Part shown: one piece after another, positions 58,018-64,000 of the stretch
Position numbering within the stretch: the first letter of the stretch is position 1
Layout: each line of letters begins with the position of its first letter
NCBI RefSeq assembly: GCF_003957375.1
Contig: NZ_CP025473.1
Span: 1,327,501 to 1,391,500, forward strand
Reading direction: 5' to 3'
DNA length: 64,000 bases
Source: Enterococcus mundtii
Lineage (GTDB): Bacteria; Bacillota; Bacilli; Lactobacillales; Enterococcaceae
Made by a program: the position numbers and the translations under genes
Notes under the pieces: generated by a model
The model's input: the letters and a program-made list of their open reading frames with translations, nothing else
What the model was told of the DNA's origin: nothing
Database searches by the model: none

Positions 58018-59658
58018 CTAAATTTTTCGATAAAGACACGCTTCATAAGGGGCAAATGTACTACTTGATTGAAATTCTTGACCGGATTGGTTTTCCAATA
58101 ATACTTCCCAATTTGTTTCGATTTCCGTTGGTAAGGTATAAGTCGCTGCTTCATCAGTCAAGTTGACGATGATCAGATAACGTTCTTCATCTAGGACTCG
58201 TTCGTATACAAAGAGCTGTTCATTTTCAGGTAGATATTCATTGAAACTACCATAAACCAACCCTTTGTTTTCTCGACGCAGGATAATCATCTTTTTGTAA
58301 AAAGATAAAATCGATTCGGGATCATTCGTTTGATCAGCGACATTGATCATTTGATAATTCGGATTGACGAGCAACCAAGGGGCAACCTCAGAAAAACCAG
58401 CATACGAATGATCATCCCATTGCATCGGGGTACGACTGTTATCTCTTGTGGTATTGGCTACGATATCCAATGCTTCTTCTTCAGAACGTCCTTCATCAAG
58501 CAATTGTTGATAGAGTCTTTTTGAATCTACTGCATCGATCTCATCAATAGAAGAAAATGATAGATTTGTCATACCGATTTCTTGTCCTTGATAAATAAAT
58601 GGCGTACCTTGCAAAAAGAAATACATCATGGCGATTGCTTTTGCAGACACTTGCCAATACTTAGGAGACGTATCCCCAAAGACAGACACACATCTTGGCA
58701 CGTCATGGTTTTCCATATAAAGAGCGTTCCAACCTTTGCCATCCAGTGCTCGTTGCCACGCGCTCAATGATTGTTTCAAACTCAATACATCTAGATCCCC
58801 GTCTTTTTCATGTTTCCAGATCGAAATATGATCAAACTCAAAGATCATATCAAAATAGCCATTTTCGCCTACCCACTCAGGTCCTTCGTTAGCAGATACA
58901 CCACTGGCTTCTCCTACCGTCATAATATCATATTCATCAAAGACATTTTTTAATTCTGTCAAATGATCTTCAATACCGGAGACATTTTGAAAAGGAGAAA
59001 ATGGGTTCTCAGTTGCCTTGACAGAGTATTCATCTTTTTTTACATGAGAAATGGCATCTAAGCGGAATCCGTCGATCCCTTTATCTAACCACCAGCGGAT
59101 CATCGTGAAGAGTTCAGCCTTTAGCTTATCGCTTTCCCAGTTCAAGTCAGGTTGTTCTTTTGCAAAAATGTGTAAGTAGTATTGACCCGTTTGTTCATCG
59201 TATGCCCATGCTGAACCACCAAAGATCGACTGCCATTCATTTGGGGCTTGATCAGGTGTGCCATCGACCCAAATGTAGTAATCGCGGTAAGGATTATCGA
59301 CCGACTGACGTGATTCAATAAACCATTCATGCTGATCGGAACTATGATTGATGACTAGATCCATGATGATCTTTATCCCCATCTGATGGGCTTCAGCTAA
59401 TAAAGCATCAAACTCATCCATTGTACCAAATTTCTCAAGAATTGCTTGATAATCGCTGATATCATAACCGTTATCGACAAATGGTGACTGATAAATAGGA
59501 TTGATCCAAAGAAAGTCGATCCCTAACTCTTTCAAATAGCTAAGTTTTTCGCGAATGCCTTTGATATCACCGATACCGTCGTTGTTACTATCTTTAAAGC
59601 TTGCTGGGTAGATTTGATACCCAACCGCTTCCTTCCACCACTTTTCTGACTGCTTCAT
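58018..59658 (-). CDS. GH13 alpha-glucosidase (oligo-1,6-glucosidase type)
   Basis: This 546-residue cytoplasmic enzyme hydrolyses short alpha-glucosides. The GH13 regions are clear: DLVINHSSDQHEWF near residue 98, nucleophile Asp in GIDGFRLDAISHVKKDE near 200, acid/base Glu in MTVGEASGVSANEG near 255 and YMENHDVPR near 325. The N-terminal YQIYPASFKDSNNDGIGDIK is typical of the oligo-1,6-glucosidase/dextran glucosidase subgroup. AAAAGGGG precedes the ATG. A CcpA-like site lies at its promoter. Confidence 0.93.
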   Translation of the reverse strand: MKQSEKWWKEAVGYQIYPASFKDSNNDGIGDIKGIREKLSYLKELGIDFLWINPIYQSPFVDNGYDISDYQAILEKFGTMDEFDALLAEAHQMGIKIIMDLVINHSSDQHEWFIESRQSVDNPYRDYYIWVDGTPDQAPNEWQSIFGGSAWAYDEQTGQYYLHIFAKEQPDLNWESDKLKAELFTMIRWWLDKGIDGFRLDAISHVKKDEYSVKATENPFSPFQNVSGIEDHLTELKNVFDEYDIMTVGEASGVSANEGPEWVGENGYFDMIFEFDHISIWKHEKDGDLDVLSLKQSLSAWQRALDGKGWNALYMENHDVPRCVSVFGDTSPKYWQVSAKAIAMMYFFLQGTPFIYQGQEIGMTNLSFSSIDEIDAVDSKRLYQQLLDEGRSEEEALDIVANTTRDNSRTPMQWDDHSYAGFSEVAPWLLVNPNYQMINVADQTNDPESILSFYKKMIILRRENKGLVYGSFNEYLPENEQLFVYERVLDEERYLIIVNLTDEAATYTLPTEIETNWEVLLENQSGQEFQSSSTFAPYEACLYRKI

Positions 59659-59678
59659 GCTTATCCCCTTTTTTCTTT

Positions 59679-59705
59679 ATTATAGCTTAATTTCAAGCGG
59701 TTACA
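59679..59705 (-). promoter_or_regulatory. alpha-glucosidase -10 box and CcpA-like cre site
   Basis: On the minus strand TATAAT lies at 59679-59684. TGTAACCGCTTGAA at 59692-59705 matches 12 of 14 positions of the cre consensus TGWAANCGNTNWCA. This fits glucose repression of an alpha-glucoside gene. The -35 box is not clear. Confidence 0.45.
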
Positions 59706-59775
59706 TATTTGTTACCGTTAACTTTTTTCATGCTTACATCAGTTGGAGTAGTGCTTATAATAAATGAAAGACCTC

Positions 59776-59828
59776 AAAAAAGCGAACATCAAAGATCATG
59801 GGTGACACATCATCTTTGGTATTCGCTT
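59776..59828 (-). terminator. terminator after the AAA-VWA gene
   Basis: AGCGAACATCAAAGAT and ATCATCTTTGGTATTCGCTT pair with a few mismatches. On the minus strand the stem runs into six T. It is located right after the stop at 59838. Confidence 0.75.
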
Positions 59829-59837
59829 AATATCTAT

Positions 59838-62069
59838 TTATAAATAACGAGAAATCAATTGGATCAATTGTTTGGGAAATGTCGATAAATCGGTAATATC
59901 AACGAAGCGACTTGCGCCATAGATTTCTTTGATTTCTTCCTTATCTTGTCCAATTGCCGCAGAAATAAAGATGATACCTTGGCGTTCATATTCGGTCAAG
60001 ACTTCTTGGATATCTTTTTTTGCTTTAGCGCCTGTATAATCAGGTAACGCTTTTGGTTGGCCATCACTGATGTTGACTATCAGTTTGGTAGTCGCAGGTT
60101 GTTCTGTCAGCTTGCCAGCGATTAGACGCAACACTGCACCATCACGATTATTTTGTCTTGGCTTCATAGTCACTAATTTCTGTTCCAACCACTCAAATGA
60201 ATCTGAAAATTCTTTGTACGAAAAGACAGATGTTTTTTCTCTTGTCGAAACATCTGCTGTATCCCCGTAGATCAATAAAGGAATACGTACTTTTTTGGCA
60301 AATGCGGCAATAGCAAATGCAGCTTTTTTTGCAGCTATCATGCGGTCTTCACGAACCATCGAACCAGATTCATCGATTCGCAGAGCCACTGCCAAAGAAG
60401 GTTGTTCGTGAGGGGGATTTTTTTTATCAAATTGTCGTAAATCACCATAAACTACTCGACTAGCATTAAAACGTTGGCCTTCGTATTTCCCTTTTTGATA
60501 AGTTTCGCTTTGTTCATTTTCCAAAAGATCAAGGATTTGCCGACTCAATGAATCCACGATCGGATCGATTTCTTGTCGGATAATCGCTACTTCAGGATTT
60601 ATGATAGCAAACTTAGGGCGATGAACGATCATTCCTTCTTTTTCATGGATCGTCCCTTTCATCAGCTGCCGCGCTTCTTTATTGAGTTCACGCTTGAGTT
60701 GCTTATCTAGGGCTTCCATATCTGAAGCTGACATCTCTTGGGATTCATCATCTGATTGCTGTTGACCATGCCCTTCGACTTCTTGACTCCGCTCTTCCGA
60801 TAAAGGCAATGTGTCAATTGAGGTTTCTTCTTTCGCCGCTGCTTCCTTTGTCTGCTCTTCTTGTAACACTTCCTCTTTTTCTGAGGGGTGTTCAGCAAGT
60901 GATGTTGTTTCTTCTGCCAACTGATCGATTTGACGTTCCATCGCTTCTGCTGCGCGAATTGTCCGCCCTTTGATTCGTGAGGATCCGTCTGATAAGTCCC
61001 CCCATTTCTTTTGTCGAACCAATTCTCTGAGTTCATCTAAAAGCCCACTATCAGTTAGTGCAGTCGTCAAAATGTGTAATTCATCTGGATCAGTCGTCAG
61101 TTTATATAAGACCTTAGGATAGAGCGATACGAAAATGTCTTGATTTTGTTTCATTGTATTAACCCAATAAAAATAAGAACGCATACCTGCTACACCTTTG
61201 ATGGCATTTGCTTTAACAGTTTCATCTAACAAACGGATCACTTCTGCCATTTTCAACAAAATTATCGGCTCTTTAACTTGTGTCTTGCTGATAGCGCGTT
61301 CCACCATGACTGAAAGCTCTGGCAAATCCATTTTCTCAGCATGTTGCATACGATCTCGAAGTGATTCATTCAACGGTCGGTTTCCTTGATAGTTGCGATT
61401 CGTTGTAATAATAATGATACAATCAGGGTGGCGTTTGATCACACCAGTAGGTAAGTTCAACAAACCGTTGGTTTCTAAGGCGGAGTTCAGGGCAACAAGA
61501 ACCGAAGCATCACGTATCACCGTTGGTTCTTGGATTTCTAAAAGATAACCCTTTTCGATCGCGCGAACGATTTCTGACGGATAGTATTTGTAGTGGATCG
61601 TACTTTCTTGATTATTTTCGATTCGTTGCACGAGATCGGCTAATTTTTGTTTTGCCGTTTGTTGATCGACGGAGTAATATTGTTCGATCAACGTCAATAC
61701 CGCAGCTAATGTATCCGTTTGATAAATAGCGGTCAATAACTCCTGATCTTCTTCTTGGTCTGAATCAATGACAGGTAGTAACGCTCCAAAGACATCTGAT
61801 TTATCCATATCAGCAAAGCATGTTACTTTCGTATAAGGTAACTGCAGATCAAAAGACAAAGCTTTTGCTAATTGCGTTTTCCCGGAACCTGCATCCCCTT
61901 CCAATAACACATTGCTGATTTTCATTTCCGGATCTAGCCAGTTTGTTTTGATTTCAGTCGCAATACGTAGCTCTTCAGCACTAGTTTGATGACTTGTCGT
62001 TTTTTTCCAGATCATTTGTTTTTCGATCGGCGTAAACGTTCGCTGGTCGGTGAGTGAAAAGTTTTCCAT
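59838..62069 (-). CDS. AAA ATPase-VWA fusion protein (MoxR/chelatase-like)
   Basis: This 743-residue protein joins an AAA+ domain (Walker A LEGDAGSGKTQLAKALSF near residue 57, sensor IIIITTNRNYQGNRPLNE near 230) through an acidic, disordered linker (about 375-460) to a C-terminal von Willebrand A domain with the MIDAS motif RIDESGSM near 545 and IVNISDGQPKALP. The order AAA-acidic linker-VWA is like magnesium-chelatase D or MoxR-VWA pairs. The ATG at 62069 after AAGGAA is preferred over the GTG at 62078. The client is unknown. Confidence 0.85.
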   Translation of the reverse strand: MENFSLTDQRTFTPIEKQMIWKKTTSHQTSAEELRIATEIKTNWLDPEMKISNVLLEGDAGSGKTQLAKALSFDLQLPYTKVTCFADMDKSDVFGALLPVIDSDQEEDQELLTAIYQTDTLAAVLTLIEQYYSVDQQTAKQKLADLVQRIENNQESTIHYKYYPSEIVRAIEKGYLLEIQEPTVIRDASVLVALNSALETNGLLNLPTGVIKRHPDCIIIITTNRNYQGNRPLNESLRDRMQHAEKMDLPELSVMVERAISKTQVKEPIILLKMAEVIRLLDETVKANAIKGVAGMRSYFYWVNTMKQNQDIFVSLYPKVLYKLTTDPDELHILTTALTDSGLLDELRELVRQKKWGDLSDGSSRIKGRTIRAAEAMERQIDQLAEETTSLAEHPSEKEEVLQEEQTKEAAAKEETSIDTLPLSEERSQEVEGHGQQQSDDESQEMSASDMEALDKQLKRELNKEARQLMKGTIHEKEGMIVHRPKFAIINPEVAIIRQEIDPIVDSLSRQILDLLENEQSETYQKGKYEGQRFNASRVVYGDLRQFDKKNPPHEQPSLAVALRIDESGSMVREDRMIAAKKAAFAIAAFAKKVRIPLLIYGDTADVSTREKTSVFSYKEFSDSFEWLEQKLVTMKPRQNNRDGAVLRLIAGKLTEQPATTKLIVNISDGQPKALPDYTGAKAKKDIQEVLTEYERQGIIFISAAIGQDKEEIKEIYGASRFVDITDLSTFPKQLIQLISRYL

Positions 62070-62090
62070 TTTAAACACTTCCTTATAACA

Positions 62091-62570
62091 TTAATACCCT
62101 AGATCATCTAATAGACGTTTCAAGATACGAAAACGTTCGCCAAGTAATTCGCCATCTTTTTGTAAAGCATCGTAGTATAACATGATATCTTCATCGATTT
62201 TAGGGTTTTTCGTGTCTACTTCCACCGTCATCCGGTTTCCTTGCAAACCGATGATATCAACGACAGGATTTTCAGGGTCGTAAAATTTTTCATGACGGTA
62301 AGCATCTTGGAAGTAAACACTTCCTTGCGCGACTAAGATCGCTAAGTCAAGGATACGAGTAATCGGTAATTCTTCCGATTGACGTGACCACTTTTCACCT
62401 GTATGACGCCATACTTTTCCTGAGATATCGACTTTGCCTCGATCATTCCACTGAGCTAATCCTAAAGACAGTCCTTTTGCATCTGTATGCAAGGCATTTC
62501 TGCCATCAACTTTATCATAATCTTCGACGACGATCACTGGTTTATGTTTCAAATTTGTTGGTATTTCCAT
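62091..62570 (-). CDS. hypothetical partner of the AAA-VWA protein
   Basis: This 159-residue soluble protein starts MEIPTNLKHKPVIVVEDYDK and contains LSLGLAQWNDRGKVDISGKV and LPITRILDLAILVAQGSVYF. It may belong to the DUF6530 family, but I am not certain. It lies 21 bases before the AAA-VWA gene and has a strong AAAAAGGAG, so the two are co-expressed and could form a chaperone-adaptor pair. Confidence 0.6.
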   Translation of the reverse strand: MEIPTNLKHKPVIVVEDYDKVDGRNALHTDAKGLSLGLAQWNDRGKVDISGKVWRHTGEKWSRQSEELPITRILDLAILVAQGSVYFQDAYRHEKFYDPENPVVDIIGLQGNRMTVEVDTKNPKIDEDIMLYYDALQKDGELLGERFRILKRLLDDLGY

Positions 62571-62656
62571 CCTTCTCTACTCCTTTTTAGTAATTTAGTG
62601 ATTTAGTAAATTACTAGATAATTAAAACTAGTATAAAATAATTAAGATAGAAATGC

Positions 62657-62694
62657 AAAAAAACAGCCCAAGCAAATCATTGCTTAAACTGTTT
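62657..62694 (-). terminator. terminator after degV
   Basis: GAAACAG and CTGTTT enclose AAGCA/TGCTT. On the minus strand it ends in TTTTTTT. It lies 30 bases after the degV stop. Confidence 0.75.
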
Positions 62695-62725
62695 CTTTTC
62701 CTAGTATTTTTGCTTTCTGCCCTAT

Positions 62726-63574
62726 TTATTGTGCAGAGATCGCAATACCGATCGCTTTTTCACCTAAGTGACTACCGATCACTGGACCAAAGTGGCCGAT
62801 CTCGATTTCTGCCTGTGGGTATTGTTTTTGAAGTTTTGCTTTTTCTTCTTCGGCAACTACTAAATTATTTGCATGGATCACATATAATTTTACTGGTGGT
62901 TTAATTTCTTCATTTCGTTTGCCAATGATTTGCTCTGCACGGGCAAAAGCTTTTTTACTTGAACGGATCTTCTCGAATAAGATGATCTTACCTTCTGAAA
63001 AAGTCAGGATCGGTTTGATTTTCAATAGTCCCCCGATCAGCGCAGCCCCATTAGTCAAGCGACCACCGCGGACTAAGTTGTTCAAGTCATCAACGATCAA
63101 ATAGGCGTATGTATTGTCTCTAATTCGATCGATGTGAGCTAAAATGGCTTCAAGTGAATAACCTTTATCATTCAAGTCTAAAGCAGATTCGACCATATGC
63201 CCCATTGGCATACTGGTGATTTTCGAATCATAAGGAATAATCGTCATCTCTTTGACGCCGTCTTTCATCGCAAATAATGTATTGACGAATCCAGAAATCC
63301 CACTTGATAAGTGTATGCTTAAGATCGTATCATAGCCTTTGGTTTTCAGTTCTTCATATAGTGCCAAAACTTCACCTACAGCAGGTTGGGAAGTTGTTGG
63401 AAAATCTTTACTGTTTTTCAATAGTCCGTAATATTCGTCTGCTTCGATGTCAATGCCTTCGTTATAAATTTTTCCATCCAAGATCACAGGAATAGGAATC
63501 ACATATAAATCAGGATGGTTTTTGATACGTGTTGGCAGGAAAGCTGTACTGTCAGTTACGATTGCTAATTTCAT
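62726..63574 (-). CDS. DegV-family fatty-acid-binding protein (FakB-like)
   Basis: This 282-residue protein has the DegV fold: AIVTDSTAFLPTRI at the N-terminus, TTSQPAVGEVLALYEEL near residue 61, ILSIHLSSGISGF near 87 and YLIVDDLNNLVRGGRLTNGA near 155. Members bind a fatty acid and present it to the FakA kinase for lipid synthesis. Which acid is bound is not visible. A GAGGAAC site precedes the ATG at 63574. It is a single gene. Confidence 0.92.
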   Translation of the reverse strand: MKLAIVTDSTAFLPTRIKNHPDLYVIPIPVILDGKIYNEGIDIEADEYYGLLKNSKDFPTTSQPAVGEVLALYEELKTKGYDTILSIHLSSGISGFVNTLFAMKDGVKEMTIIPYDSKITSMPMGHMVESALDLNDKGYSLEAILAHIDRIRDNTYAYLIVDDLNNLVRGGRLTNGAALIGGLLKIKPILTFSEGKIILFEKIRSSKKAFARAEQIIGKRNEEIKPPVKLYVIHANNLVVAEEEKAKLQKQYPQAEIEIGHFGPVIGSHLGEKAIGIAISAQ

Positions 63575-63732
63575 TTATTTAAGTTCCTCGTTTCAAAGAA
63601 TTTTACCAGTCCTTAATACTATATCATAAGTAAGAAAAGATTTGAACCTTTGTCCAGATTATAGAAAAAGCAACCCATGTTTTTTATTAAAATCTAAGGT
63701 TTTTATCACTTTCATTATTTATTAGAACGAAT

Positions 63733-63772
63733 AAAAGCCAGGACTAGAAAAATTTTTCTCAAGTCCTGACTT
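63733..63772 (-). terminator. terminator after the last gene
   Basis: AGTCAGGACTTGAG and CTAGTCCTGGCTT (minus strand) pair closely and run into TTTATTC. It lies downstream of the gene that leaves the window on the right. Confidence 0.65.
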
Positions 63773-63838
63773 ATTATCCGAAATGAGCTTGCACTCTTAG
63801 TTAGCTATAGAACCACTGGTGCTTGCCAAAGCATCCCC

Positions 63839-64000
63839 TTATCGTCTGAAATTCTTGACCATCTGCATGGCGTTTCTACCAAACTGGGCAAAGGCAAACG
63901 TCAAGCCACCGACACTGCCAATCACCACACAATAAATGACTGCATGCGTTTTTGATGTCATGGATAGGGAAAGACTCAAAACGAAGAAAAGAATGCAGCA
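63839..64000 (-). CDS. membrane protein, C-terminal fragment
   Basis: The minus-strand frame open to the window edge gives the last 53 residues of a protein, ending at TAA 63839-63841. It contains two hydrophobic stretches (CCILFFVLSLSLSM and AVIYCVVIGSVGGLTFAFA) and a basic end (NAMQMVKNFRR). A terminator follows. The start and family lie outside the window. Confidence 0.6.
   Translation of the reverse strand, partial: CCILFFVLSLSLSMTSKTHAVIYCVVIGSVGGLTFAFAQFGRNAMQMVKNFRR

Overview
The window looks like a stretch of Enterococcus chromosome, most likely from the E. faecium/hirae/durans/mundtii side of the genus. The reasons are low-to-moderate GC, strong AAGGAGG-type ribosome binding sites, a complete Bacillota pyrBC-carAB-pyrKDFE operon order, an RqcH/FbpA-type NFACT protein, an LCP protein and a TrpXYZ-type ABC transporter. 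The species call is an inference from gene content. I saw no rRNA, tRNA, CRISPR array, intact insertion sequence or prophage.

Layout. 1-8837: the 3' end of pyrB, then pyrC, carA, carB, pyrK, pyrD, pyrF and pyrE as one tightly coupled de novo pyrimidine operon ending in an intrinsic terminator. 8991-11356: an HD-domain nucleotidase-like protein, an alpha-carbonic anhydrase and an overlapping LysR regulator. 11433-12505: a decayed ETX/MTX2-family (aerolysin-type) pore-forming toxin gene. 12513-15032: RqcH on the minus strand and an anchored hypothetical protein. 15088-18292: a tryptophan-type ABC transporter behind a leader with a Trp-rich peptide and a chain of mutually exclusive hairpins. 18315-20502: aroE and an LCP cell-wall enzyme. 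20734-23583: a secreted polymorphic toxin with an RNase A-like C-terminus facing a possible immunity gene, both frameshifted. 24001-29984: topB with an in-frame stop, a small membrane protein, a GNAT and a P-type ATPase behind a long leader hairpin. 29985-31138: a gene-poor stretch with gene remnants. 31157-33763: ldh, three small membrane or basic proteins, and a disordered repeat protein. 33847-41232: a galactoside module (GH42 beta-galactosidase, GH36 alpha-galactosidase, DUF3284 protein, PTS EIIC, LacI regulator). 41421-44219: an oxidoreductase, an RpiR regulator and a phosphatase. 44477-46954: a TetR-controlled ABC exporter. 47151-52592: a surface locus (Cthe_2159-like lipoprotein, DUF4956 membrane protein, VTC-domain protein) divergent from a two-component system. 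52774-64000: a catalytically odd tyrosine recombinase, a stand-alone adenylating enzyme, a pyridoxine/HMP kinase with ECF S component and a DUF436 protein, a GH13 alpha-glucosidase, an AAA-VWA fusion with a partner, DegV, and the end of a membrane protein.

Most striking points. (1) The leader of the Trp transporter can be read as a five-segment ribosome-mediated attenuator whose logic gives read-through when tryptophan is short. (2) The RNase A-type toxin appears chimeric by base composition. (3) The VTC/DUF4956/Cthe_2159 locus and its two-component system carry slips in homopolymer tracts and an 11-bp-phased repeat between the divergent genes. (4) All the broken genes I found are accessory or non-essential types, while the housekeeping genes read cleanly. 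This pattern argues for real decay or phase variation, but assembly errors cannot be excluded from the sequence alone.
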